DNA of 45,392 nt from Lachnospiraceae bacterium. GTDB lineage: Bacteria; Bacillota; Clostridia; Lachnospirales; Lachnospiraceae. Positions 18,054-27,219 of the stretch are shown here, one piece after another; position 1 is the first letter of the stretch; the number at the start of each line of letters is the position of its first letter. Position numbers and translations under genes: made by a program. The notes below the pieces were generated by a model that saw only the letters and a program-made list of their open reading frames with translations, was not told the origin of the DNA and did no database searches. The stretch is taken from the NCBI GenBank assembly GCA_022781395.1, contig JALETS010000075.1:1-45392 (forward strand), in the 5' to 3' direction.

Positions 18054-21000
18054 TTATTGTATCCGGAATATTTTATCTACCATGAAATCCTGTCTGTAAT
18101 ACTCTTCCAACAAATGGTCTACTGTGTCATAATCCTGCAGGTTCTTGCCGATCATGATATCATTCAGAAGACTGAATCTGCTCTCCGAGCACTCCTGTCC
18201 GATATCGCTCTTACTGATGGTGCCACTCTTGGTAAGCTGCTCACCTTCCTCGGATTCCTCCGTAATATAAAACTGCAGCCGTTCGCCAAAGAAAAGAATA
18301 AACTCATTGACACAGATACCGGCAAACATATCCTTCATCTCTTCCTTACAATATTCATTTTCTGTACTGTTGTCACTCTGAATTACATAGTGTATCACAG
18401 CTCTGCATCCCGGTTTTGCCCGATACTCCACAATGGTTTTGTCCAGATACTCATCCATCTGTGGCAGATACCCCTGATATTCCTTATAAAAAGGCATCAC
18501 GATCTGCTCTGCCAGAAGGTCTTCCAAAAACCGGCTGCACATCTGCCTGATCCTATCGTTCTGCTCCTGCTTATTCTCCGCATAATACTGCAGAAATGCA
18601 ATTTTACATACGAGATGAAGCGGCACTTCCTTATAAAACAGTTCCATGACACTTTCAAAAATGTATGACTCCGTAATCTGCTGATTAACCGCATAGTCAT
18701 AACAGCATTTTGATAAGAAGGCTGACATCAATTCTTCACTGCCGCCCTTCTTACTGTAGGAGCGGAATATTTCACCCTTTTCTCCAACATGGGAGCCGGT
18801 ATAGAGCATCTGGACAAGCATGCGCTCACACAAACTGTAGGTATCCACTCCGAATGCCTCCGCTGTCTTCCAGATATCCCGCATATCCTTTATGCTGCCG
18901 GAATAATATTTTACCAGATAATTAAGCACATTCTCATCATACTTTCCCTTTTTCAGAATGTAGAAAAGGATACACGTCATAACCGGGTCTTCTTCTCTAT
19001 CCTCCATATCCAAAAGCCGGCTGCAGAGCTTTAATAACACTTTAGCATCCACATGATATGGCCCAAACCTTCTTACCCATTTATATGCTTCCTCATACAT
19101 GCCCCTGATTACCATATAACGGATAATCTTCTTCCGGTCATGCAATGCCATATCCTCAGGTGTAAGCACCAGAAGATAATCGTCCAGTTCTCTCATTCTG
19201 TCTTTTTCGTAATAGAAATCCAAAAGCATCATGCGGATTTCCTGTTTCATGGACTCTTCTATCTTATCGGATGCTGCCAGGCGGGCAAACAGATCCACGT
19301 TGCCCTCCTGCACCGTCAGTCTGTTCTGATATTCAAAACAGGTATAGACCGCAAACCCTAAATGATCCCGCACAAAGGGCGATATCATAAGCGCCAGCCT
19401 GGTCGGAGCAATAAGCGCTTCAACCCGGAATTCTATGCTGGCCGTATATCGGTTTCCTTCACTATCTCCCAACAAAATCCTACAGTCCGAATCATAAACC
19501 GGCACCATAGTTCTGCCTTCTATAACAGGATAAATCGTCGGTTCCACGCCATAAGGATACATAAGGATCACTTCTGTGATCCGGTCAGAAGCCACCCTGA
19601 TTTCCTTCATAAATAATAAAGAAACCAGTTTCTGTGCACTCTCCTCATCAATCATCGGCAGACTGATCACGTTATGATACAGATACGCAAGGTCCTTATT
19701 AATTCTTCCATGCTGTATCTGTTCCAGAACAAAACGTTCTATCGCAGCACTATAGTTTACATAAATATCCGGCATTTCTTCCCTGTGCCGATAAACATAG
19801 GCATACAGATAGGCCGTGATTTCATACTGCAGATCGCTCTGATATGCAAAATACATCAGTATCATCTTCGGCAGCGGTCCGTCGTAAGACAGCGATATGG
19901 ACATCATGTAATATTCATATAACCGGGTAATCCGAAGATTCTGCTCCACCCCCGCCTGATACCACGGGAAATATTCCTCTCCCTGACAATTTCCTTTGAT
20001 CAACAGCGTACATATCGCATGCAGAACATCATTCTGCGGCTTTTTCTCATAACACCCCGCCAAAATACGAAACAGCGGTGCGGAATAGGTTTTCTGCTTC
20101 TGTGCCAGATAAACAATCTGTAAGGCAATCTCGTCTTTCATCAGATCATTCTTTAAGGCAAACAGCAGAATCTGTATTTCAAAAGTACCAAGCTTCATAA
20201 GCATGGCAGGATTCATACACAAAAGATGCCATGCTTCAATATAAATAACCGGAGAATTGCAATGATACCGGAATAATTCCTCCAAAAGCATCCACTTGCG
20301 GGAAGGACTCTTCACATACTCCTCTGATAAATACAAAAGCAGCCATGCAATGCGCCAGTTACCTCTGTTACGATTATATATTTCCTCCACAACAGCAGCT
20401 ATATCATCTACATACTTTTCATCCCTGCTGTAAAGTGTCGTAAGGTACAGATAGTAACACCATAATTCCGGACATTCCTCCTTTACGGCAAGAACCTGTT
20501 CCTCCTGCTTTTCAATCAGCCATTTGGCTTCATTGTAGCGTTCTTCCGTAAGCAGTATCTGAGCCTGAAAAAGTTTCACCGCAATATTCTTGTCATCAAT
20601 CTCAGACATCCGGTTTAACAGCTTCTGTGTCTCTGTCATCCATGTTCCGGTGCTGATCTTTTTCAGTCGGAATGCCTGATAATACTCCATCAGGGACACT
20701 GTCAGCTGCATTCTCTCTCTGTGCAGGCCAAGAATCTTTCTGGTCGTGATATGCTGTACTACAGTAACCGGTATCCGGATTACTGCATGCTCCTGCTCTA
20801 ATATAATGGCTCCGTAATTATTACCTGCATGCAGCTTCTCATGATCCACATAATAGTATAATCTGTATATATTACCTAAGAAAGCAGAGTCTGTCACAGT
20901 ATCTTCACTTACCTGCAAGAACTCTCCCTCTGTCTTAATCTGTAAATGTGTATATCCCCATCCGTTTCGATTGATCACCAGCGCATAACGGGTCATCTCT

Positions 21001-21617
21001 AACGGGTCCTCAATCTTAATCTGGGTTTCCTCAGGAATATATTCTACCGGCTTTTTCTTATGAATTTCTATCAGAAATTCTTCCACATTATGCTCATTCC
21101 CCGGAAATTGTGAAAGCCCCTTGTACGCCGCATAATATTGCCTGTCATTCCCCTTAAATATCTCTGTAAATTCCTTGGAATAAAACAGATTGACCGCCTC
21201 ATCCCAGTTACTTTTCGCAAGATTTGTAAAATGGAATAAATTTTTGATATTACCAAGATTCGAAGTAATGGTTCTTGGAATAATTACCACAGAAAAGGGA
21301 AGATAATACTCCCCCTGATTGGATATAATATGAAAAGCACCCTTGGCTTCTTCCCCCTCTTCCATCCCGCTTGCGTCAAACCGATACAATATCTCATCCT
21401 GACTGCCGCTGAAGCTATGGGTAACACATGTCATGCGCACATCAGAAGACACTACATAACCTTCCGTCACCCGCCCCTCGGGACCACTGATGGAAAAAGA
21501 GCCTTCCTCCACCGTATCTGCATAAAGGGATAAATCAATACGTGGACAGGAAAAGTCTAAGGAACCCTTATCAAACATGAAATTTCCGCTTAATATTTCA
21601 TCTATAACCTGTCTCAC
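18054..21617 (-). CDS. Giant (1187 aa) DUF5717-like protein: N-terminal beta-rich domain plus alpha-solenoid
   Basis: Single uninterrupted ORF; beta-rich first ~300 aa then long helical-repeat-like region. Family name from recall, not searched. Confidence 0.75.
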   Translation of the reverse strand: MRQVIDEILSGNFMFDKGSLDFSCPRIDLSLYADTVEEGSFSISGPEGRVTEGYVVSSDVRMTCVTHSFSGSQDEILYRFDASGMEEGEEAKGAFHIISNQGEYYLPFSVVIIPRTITSNLGNIKNLFHFTNLAKSNWDEAVNLFYSKEFTEIFKGNDRQYYAAYKGLSQFPGNEHNVEEFLIEIHKKKPVEYIPEETQIKIEDPLEMTRYALVINRNGWGYTHLQIKTEGEFLQVSEDTVTDSAFLGNIYRLYYYVDHEKLHAGNNYGAIILEQEHAVIRIPVTVVQHITTRKILGLHRERMQLTVSLMEYYQAFRLKKISTGTWMTETQKLLNRMSEIDDKNIAVKLFQAQILLTEERYNEAKWLIEKQEEQVLAVKEECPELWCYYLYLTTLYSRDEKYVDDIAAVVEEIYNRNRGNWRIAWLLLYLSEEYVKSPSRKWMLLEELFRYHCNSPVIYIEAWHLLCMNPAMLMKLGTFEIQILLFALKNDLMKDEIALQIVYLAQKQKTYSAPLFRILAGCYEKKPQNDVLHAICTLLIKGNCQGEEYFPWYQAGVEQNLRITRLYEYYMMSISLSYDGPLPKMILMYFAYQSDLQYEITAYLYAYVYRHREEMPDIYVNYSAAIERFVLEQIQHGRINKDLAYLYHNVISLPMIDEESAQKLVSLLFMKEIRVASDRITEVILMYPYGVEPTIYPVIEGRTMVPVYDSDCRILLGDSEGNRYTASIEFRVEALIAPTRLALMISPFVRDHLGFAVYTCFEYQNRLTVQEGNVDLFARLAASDKIEESMKQEIRMMLLDFYYEKDRMRELDDYLLVLTPEDMALHDRKKIIRYMVIRGMYEEAYKWVRRFGPYHVDAKVLLKLCSRLLDMEDREEDPVMTCILFYILKKGKYDENVLNYLVKYYSGSIKDMRDIWKTAEAFGVDTYSLCERMLVQMLYTGSHVGEKGEIFRSYSKKGGSEELMSAFLSKCCYDYAVNQQITESYIFESVMELFYKEVPLHLVCKIAFLQYYAENKQEQNDRIRQMCSRFLEDLLAEQIVMPFYKEYQGYLPQMDEYLDKTIVEYRAKPGCRAVIHYVIQSDNSTENEYCKEEMKDMFAGICVNEFILFFGERLQFYITEESEEGEQLTKSGTISKSDIGQECSESRFSLLNDIMIGKNLQDYDTVDHLLEEYYRQDFMVDKIFRIQ

Positions 21618-21658
21618 AATTCTACTCCGTGCTTTTTCCTTTCATTTCTTACGCGCCT

Positions 21659-21688
21659 ATTATAGCATTTTTACGGTAGCAAGTGCAA
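21659..21688 (-). promoter_or_regulatory. Strong sigma-A-like promoter for the DUF5717/DUF5716 operon
   Basis: Minus strand TTGCAC-N18-TATAAT 41 bp upstream of the 1187-aa ORF. Confidence 0.65.
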
Positions 21689-21734
21689 CCTCAAATGCAT
21701 ACACTAAGAGCAAGAGAATATTATGAGGTATCTC

Positions 21735-23000
21735 ATGGAAAAGCCCACTTTAAAAAGTATGCAGACCGATGCAATCGATAACGGCAAGCTGCAGATTAAT
21801 GTCACAGCGGATATTGGGCAGATTCCTATTCAGAACGCAACCATATCCATTTCCTTTACAGGAGAGCCGGGCAGTCCCCTGGAAACCCTGACCACGGATT
21901 CTTCCGGACAGACAGAAACCGTATCCTTAAAAACCCCGCCCCTTGAATACAGTCTGACTCCCAACTCCCCCATGCCCTATTCCGAATATACCGTAACAGT
22001 TACGGCACCAGGATATGAGCCTGTTACCGTATCCGGTGTGGAAGTATTACCGGATGTTACTGCCATTCAGAATATCGAAATGACGCCCTCTGAAGTATCC
22101 AGAGCACCGGAAGAAACCATTACCATCCCGGATCACACCCTATACGGAGACTATCCTCCCAAAATTCCCGAAGATGAAATCAAGCCGATGGATGAAACCG
22201 GCGAGATCGTCCTAAGCCGTGTGGTAATTCCGGAATATATCATTGTACATGACGGTGTCCCTGCGGATTCCACTGCCGGTAACTATTATGTCCGTTACCG
22301 GGACTATATTAAGAATGTAGTTTCCTCAGAGATTTATGCCACCTGGCCGGAAAGCGCTATCTATGCCAACACGCTGGCCATCATGTCGGTTACCCTGAAT
22401 AGAGTATATACCGAGTGGTACCGCAATCAGGGCTATAACTTTACCATCACCTCCTCCACCGCTTATGACCAGAAATGGATCTACGGCCGTAACATATACA
22501 CCAACATCGACAGACTGGTAGATACTGTTTTTGCCAACTTTCTTTCCCGTCCCGGTGTGCGCCAGCCCATTTTTACCTCTTACTGCGACGGCAAGAACGT
22601 GACTTGCAGTGGTCTAAGCCAATGGGGCTCCAAGTATCTTGGCGATGAAGGCTATGCTCCTATTGAAATTATTCGCTATTACTACGGCAACGATATGTAT
22701 ATTAATTCTGCCGTGGCTGTATCAGGTGTTCCTTCTTCCTGGCCCGGCTACAACTTAAACATCGGCGCTTCCGGCGATAAAGTGTTACAGATTCAGCAGC
22801 AGCTAAACCGCATCGCCCAGAATTATCCCGCTATCCCGCGTATTACCGCAGACGGTGTCTATGGCTCTGCTACCGCCAATGCAGTACGAACCTTCCAGCG
22901 CATCTTTAATCTGCCACAATCCGGTATCGTGGATTATCCGACCTGGTATAAAATCTCAGATGTCTATGTGGGTGTGAGCAGGATTGCAGAACCCGGTTAA
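21735..23000 (+). CDS. SpoIID/LytB-like domain protein with C-terminal peptidoglycan-binding domain
   Basis: N-terminal Ig/CarboxypepD-like domain; SpoIID-like NTLAIMSVTLNRVYTEWYRNQGYNFTITSSTAYDQ and CSGLSQWGSKYLGDEGYAPIEIIRYYYG; C-terminal ASGDKVLQIQQQLN...DGVYGSATANAVRTFQR PG_binding_1. Start could be 21723 instead. Confidence 0.8.
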   Translation: MEKPTLKSMQTDAIDNGKLQINVTADIGQIPIQNATISISFTGEPGSPLETLTTDSSGQTETVSLKTPPLEYSLTPNSPMPYSEYTVTVTAPGYEPVTVSGVEVLPDVTAIQNIEMTPSEVSRAPEETITIPDHTLYGDYPPKIPEDEIKPMDETGEIVLSRVVIPEYIIVHDGVPADSTAGNYYVRYRDYIKNVVSSEIYATWPESAIYANTLAIMSVTLNRVYTEWYRNQGYNFTITSSTAYDQKWIYGRNIYTNIDRLVDTVFANFLSRPGVRQPIFTSYCDGKNVTCSGLSQWGSKYLGDEGYAPIEIIRYYYGNDMYINSAVAVSGVPSSWPGYNLNIGASGDKVLQIQQQLNRIAQNYPAIPRITADGVYGSATANAVRTFQRIFNLPQSGIVDYPTWYKISDVYVGVSRIAEPG

Positions 23001-23003
23001 TCA

Positions 23004-25148
23004 TTACTGATGCCTAACCCTGATCACCGTCAGGGAAAGTGCCGGTGCCGTATAGGAGAAATGCTCACCAACCGTAAGCGTGCTCTCCTTCGGCACCACT
23101 TCCATTCTCTCCATACTGTTGACTGACTTCTCATCATCTCCGGTCAGGACTGTCACTTCCGCCTCTGTCATGAACTCTCCGATATCCATGCTTCCGCAGT
23201 CTAATTTCACATTTACAGCCATTTCCTGATCAGACACATTGATAAGCTTCAGTATCACATCACCGTTTTCATCACAGACCGCGGATTCATACAAGGTCTG
23301 TTCCTCTGCACCTGTAAGATCTGCCGGCAGGCTTACGCATCCCGCATTGGTACTGTAAAGCTGCTGTACATAATAATTTGCAGATGCAAAGATACTGTCA
23401 TTGGAATAGAAAATCATATCCGGTTGCCACTGATTTAACTTCACATTGGCAAAAAGAGGCGCATAGCACGCCATCGCTACCACATCACCGTTTTTTTCCA
23501 GACCGGTCATATAGGCTGCCTCCGCTAATGCAGCGTCTAACGTATTGGCTTTGGCCGCATACTCTCCGAGGAACACCCTGGCCTGGCTGTTCCTGTCGTA
23601 GCTGTCATAACGGTCTGTATTCGAAAGGAACCATTCCGGCGTCTGATAATAATGCTCATCCACCAGAGTTGTCAGGGAATCCGGGTTCAGCGTCAGATAA
23701 TTCCAGCCATCCTCGCTCTCGGAAACCGTACCGTTTGCCACAATCAGTTCAATACCACCATACAGCTCCGGCTTCTCTGCCGCGGCTTCCTCGAAGGCTT
23801 TTACGAACTGTTTATAATGCTGATGGTATTCTGTCTGCCACTGCTCATTACCGATGGCAATATATTTAAGTTCAAAAGGCTCCGGATGTCCCATGGCAAT
23901 CCGCACGGCACCCCACGTAGTATTCTCATCACCTCTGCAAAACTCCACCAGGTCCAGTGCATCCTGCACATACTGTTTGAATTCTTCACTGGCAATGCTG
24001 TACACCTGATAGAAAGGACTCTGTATCTCACAGGTCATACCGGCATTCAGTACCGGCACCGGCATACAGTCAAGAGCCTCACACAATTCAAAATATTCAT
24101 AGAATCCCAGACCATATGTCATGTAATAGGGATTGCCCTTAGAACCCTGCCAGATATTCTTGCCCTGGGGCCTGGTTGCCACATCTCCAACCGTATCTTC
24201 TCCATTGATGGTAAATGTAAGACCATTACCCACAGAATCCTTCCAACTGTAGATACTCTCCTCGTCTCTTCCTTCTATCACACAGCCTCCGGGAAAACGC
24301 AGGAAGGAAGGTTCAAGGGCTTCAAGATATTCTCCGAAATCCTTACGCACAGGCAGCCCCTGATAAGTCTCCCGGGGCATCATGGAGACCATATCAAAGC
24401 ATGCCATGCCTGCCGGGATTTCCACTGCCAGCCGCACATTTTTATTAGCTGTCGCGGAAGCGGTCAGTGTAATCTCATACTTCATCCACTCTGACGTGAT
24501 TCCCTCTACTGTCTGTTCTGCATAAACGGTTCCGTCCTCATTGCACAGCGTCACATATACCTGCTCCACTGTCTCATCCTGTGATTTACAGTAGAATGAC
24601 ACATCATAAGAGGCTCCCTCTGTAATTGCCATGCCCTCAATATAACCGCCATTGCTGATACCCATATAGGGCTTTACGGAAGAGGTTCCGGGATTCGTAA
24701 TCACCGCATACTGAGGATTCTGCTCATTTAAGGCCGTCCCATCCGTGCTGCCGTCTGTTACGTCAAATTCTACACTTTCGTCCGTCTTCTCCCAGCCGTG
24801 AAGCTGTGCGTCTCTGGCTTCCATGCCATACTCAAAAGAGCGGTTTTTGACAAGTTCCACATACATACCGCCATCCACTGCATAATTAATGTCTTCTAAG
24901 AAAAGTCCAAACAGCGTATCGGAAATCTGATGGCTTTCATCCAGGCCGGAAGTGTCCATATGCACAGTATAAGATATCTCGCCATCTGCTGCCTGCGCCA
25001 TACTTTCCGATGTGCTTACTTCTGCCACATCCCCCGAAGCCTGGTCTGCTGTGTCATTACTGCCACATCCCACTGCGGCAATTACCATTGCAGCACACAA
25101 AACACAGGAAATTTCCTTTTGTATCGTGATTGTCAGATTTCTTCTCAT
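23004..25148 (-). CDS. Secreted lipoprotein glycoside hydrolase, GH51-type alpha-L-arabinofuranosidase
   Basis: Lipobox AAVGC; LFGLFLEDINYAVDGGMYVELVKNRSFEY, LRFPGGCVIEGR, YIAIGNEQW; CBM-like insertion near the N-terminus. Confidence 0.87.
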   Translation of the reverse strand: MRRNLTITIQKEISCVLCAAMVIAAVGCGSNDTADQASGDVAEVSTSESMAQAADGEISYTVHMDTSGLDESHQISDTLFGLFLEDINYAVDGGMYVELVKNRSFEYGMEARDAQLHGWEKTDESVEFDVTDGSTDGTALNEQNPQYAVITNPGTSSVKPYMGISNGGYIEGMAITEGASYDVSFYCKSQDETVEQVYVTLCNEDGTVYAEQTVEGITSEWMKYEITLTASATANKNVRLAVEIPAGMACFDMVSMMPRETYQGLPVRKDFGEYLEALEPSFLRFPGGCVIEGRDEESIYSWKDSVGNGLTFTINGEDTVGDVATRPQGKNIWQGSKGNPYYMTYGLGFYEYFELCEALDCMPVPVLNAGMTCEIQSPFYQVYSIASEEFKQYVQDALDLVEFCRGDENTTWGAVRIAMGHPEPFELKYIAIGNEQWQTEYHQHYKQFVKAFEEAAAEKPELYGGIELIVANGTVSESEDGWNYLTLNPDSLTTLVDEHYYQTPEWFLSNTDRYDSYDRNSQARVFLGEYAAKANTLDAALAEAAYMTGLEKNGDVVAMACYAPLFANVKLNQWQPDMIFYSNDSIFASANYYVQQLYSTNAGCVSLPADLTGAEEQTLYESAVCDENGDVILKLINVSDQEMAVNVKLDCGSMDIGEFMTEAEVTVLTGDDEKSVNSMERMEVVPKESTLTVGEHFSYTAPALSLTVIRVRHQ

Positions 25149-25164
25149 ATTGCCCCTCCATACA

Positions 25165-25182
25165 GGTTTACATAATTTGTAT
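25165..25182 (-). promoter_or_regulatory. Recurrent motif ATACAAATTATGTAAACC
   Basis: 18-mer identical to 4898-4915; directly upstream of the SD of the GH51 gene. Confidence 0.5.
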
Positions 25183-25248
25183 TGTTTATAATTATCTAAA
25201 TTACTTTAGTTTCTATTATACTATATCCTTTCATAAATGCAATAAAAA

Positions 25249-25270
25249 AGGTTCGCTCAGCAGCGAACCT
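25249..25270 (-). terminator. Terminator hairpin
   Basis: AGGTTCGCT-GCTG-AGCGAACCT followed by TTTTTATT on the minus strand. Confidence 0.7.
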
Positions 25271-25272
25271 TG

Positions 25273-25297
25273 CAAGAATCTCCTACGTCGATTCTTG
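25273..25297. other. Hairpin between two terminators
   Basis: CAAGAATC-tcctacgtc-GATTCTTG. Confidence 0.4.
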
Positions 25298-25339
25298 TTG
25301 GCCTCACACTACATACGAGCAATTTTCTATTACATAAAA

Positions 25340-25375
25340 AACACCATTCGATTTCCGCAGAAAAAGAATGGTGTT
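25340..25375 (-). terminator. Terminator hairpin 3' of the DUF5722-like gene
   Basis: Minus strand AACACCATTC...GAATGGTGTT followed by TTTTATG. Confidence 0.65.
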
Positions 25376-25416
25376 CTCTATAGCATTTTACATATACAAT
25401 AATTTTACTCGTGGCT

Positions 25417-27069
25417 CTAGTGTACCACGCCGTCTCCGCCTCTGGTCCACACAATGTTCTGGCTGATCATCTGGTCGATATCCATTCCGATGATCTCTGA
25501 AGCACGTGCTTTGGCTTTGGCTTCATTGGCAGTACCCAGATCCTGATAAATATAGTATGCCGGTTTCTTATTACCGTTTAGATCATACAGACCAAGAGCA
25601 AGATTACTCTCCATCTCATGAGCATCATCCGTCTGTCTGAACAGGATGAAAGCATCCACATCCGGCAAAGATGCTGCTTTCAGATAGCCATAGGCAACCG
25701 ATGCCTCCTGTGCCTCTGTTCCGAAGCTGGATGTATAACCAATCTCGGCTAAGGAAATACTTCTCACCTGTCCCGCAGGATTTAAGAACTTGGGCTGATG
25801 CATATAATCAATGAGAATATCGATATTCTGCATAGTAATATAGGGGGTGGAGATATTCTGTTTTACCCATACTGCCGGACCATTCCACGCATAAGGATCG
25901 TATAACGGAGAATTATACGGATGATAGGAAAGTCCCCAGTCGATATTACCCTCTCTGTTCATATAATAATTGAACTGATCTAGATACTCCTTTGCAAGGA
26001 AGCTTCCCGGATTGGATTTGCGGTTCCATTCCTGGTCGATCGAGTTATAAACCCGCACATTGGCATTCTGGCTCTTTAATTCATTATAGATAATACGGAA
26101 CGCCTTTACATAGATATTCACATTATAATCAAGGGAAGTAGAACTGCTATACCACCAGGAGGTTCTGGCATTCACTTCATTACCGAGAATCCAATTATCA
26201 ACCTGCCCACAGCCTGCCGTACCGGAATAACGCTGTCCCAGGAAAGCACCGATAGCTTTCAAATGATTCGTACCGGAAGCATCAGCCACATTTAAGGCAT
26301 ACCCCGGGCAATCAGCACCTGTTGCCGTAGGATGGATCAAATCCTGTGTGTACGGGCTCCTTCCACCGTTTAACAATACCATGGTAACCTGAAGACCATA
26401 GCTGTTAAAACTCTTAATCATGGAATCATACTTTCCTACCATACCGTTATTGAAATAGTATGTCTGTCCATTGTAATTAAAAGGAATCGCCCCCGGTACA
26501 GATGCGTCAACACAAATATCATCCACATACATATTATATACTACCTGATGTACTCCAAGTGCCTGCAGTTCTCCGTTGGAAGCCTTGGTCAGATCCGGCA
26601 GGATACCTTTGATGCTTCCGTCCTTTCTGGCAGAAGTATGCGATGCAATGGCTTCAGGATTGGTTATGTAATGTTCATCGCTGACCTGTACCATCTGCCC
26701 ACCGCGTTTTACGGCAACCAGAAATTTCCGGCTCAGATTAGAATCTGCCGTATTATAATTTAAAGGAAAACTTGCCGTCACAGAAGTTCCTGTTTCAACA
26801 GTAGCCACAATCGTTCCCGTAGTGCCATCCTGATATACTTCGTCAGCATAAACATAGAATTTACCGTCATCACTTGACGGAACGCTTCCTGTCGTAATCT
26901 GACACACCACATTACCACCGGATATCAGACAGGAATCAATAGCAACCGGTCTGCCTGCCGCCTCTACAACCTGCAGATCATCTCCGGACACTGCCGCTGT
27001 TCCCGATGCCAGCATCACTGCTGCCGCCGTTACCAGTATGGCTGTCATAATCTTTCGTAATCGTTTCAT
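25417..27069 (-). CDS. Secreted DUF5722-like putative glycoside-hydrolase-fold protein
   Basis: Signal peptide; VDNWILGNEVNAR and LAEIGYTS are consistent with clan-A-type acid/base and nucleophile glutamates. Family name from recall. Confidence 0.75.
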   Translation of the reverse strand: MKRLRKIMTAILVTAAAVMLASGTAAVSGDDLQVVEAAGRPVAIDSCLISGGNVVCQITTGSVPSSDDGKFYVYADEVYQDGTTGTIVATVETGTSVTASFPLNYNTADSNLSRKFLVAVKRGGQMVQVSDEHYITNPEAIASHTSARKDGSIKGILPDLTKASNGELQALGVHQVVYNMYVDDICVDASVPGAIPFNYNGQTYYFNNGMVGKYDSMIKSFNSYGLQVTMVLLNGGRSPYTQDLIHPTATGADCPGYALNVADASGTNHLKAIGAFLGQRYSGTAGCGQVDNWILGNEVNARTSWWYSSSTSLDYNVNIYVKAFRIIYNELKSQNANVRVYNSIDQEWNRKSNPGSFLAKEYLDQFNYYMNREGNIDWGLSYHPYNSPLYDPYAWNGPAVWVKQNISTPYITMQNIDILIDYMHQPKFLNPAGQVRSISLAEIGYTSSFGTEAQEASVAYGYLKAASLPDVDAFILFRQTDDAHEMESNLALGLYDLNGNKKPAYYIYQDLGTANEAKAKARASEIIGMDIDQMISQNIVWTRGGDGVVH

Positions 27070-27219
27070 AGCATTTCCATCCCTTCATAATCAATGATTC
27101 TTAATTTTATCATACTCTGTACCAAATGTCATTATGCATACATCAATTTTTCATGTATAAAGCCCACAGCATTTGATTGCCATGGGCTCTATCTATCCTA
27201 TTATCTTTCTCTATTTAAT

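Noticed and set aside
16608-19765. Other TTTACATAA-like strings (about 16611, 17850, 19757)
   Set aside because: All are inside coding sequence and only partly match the motif.
23652-24494. 280-aa plus-strand ORF
   Set aside because: Antisense to the GH51 gene; no domain signal and atypical composition.
25257-25454. 65-aa minus-strand ORF
   Set aside because: Runs across terminator hairpins and the end of the DUF5722-like gene; not convincing as protein.
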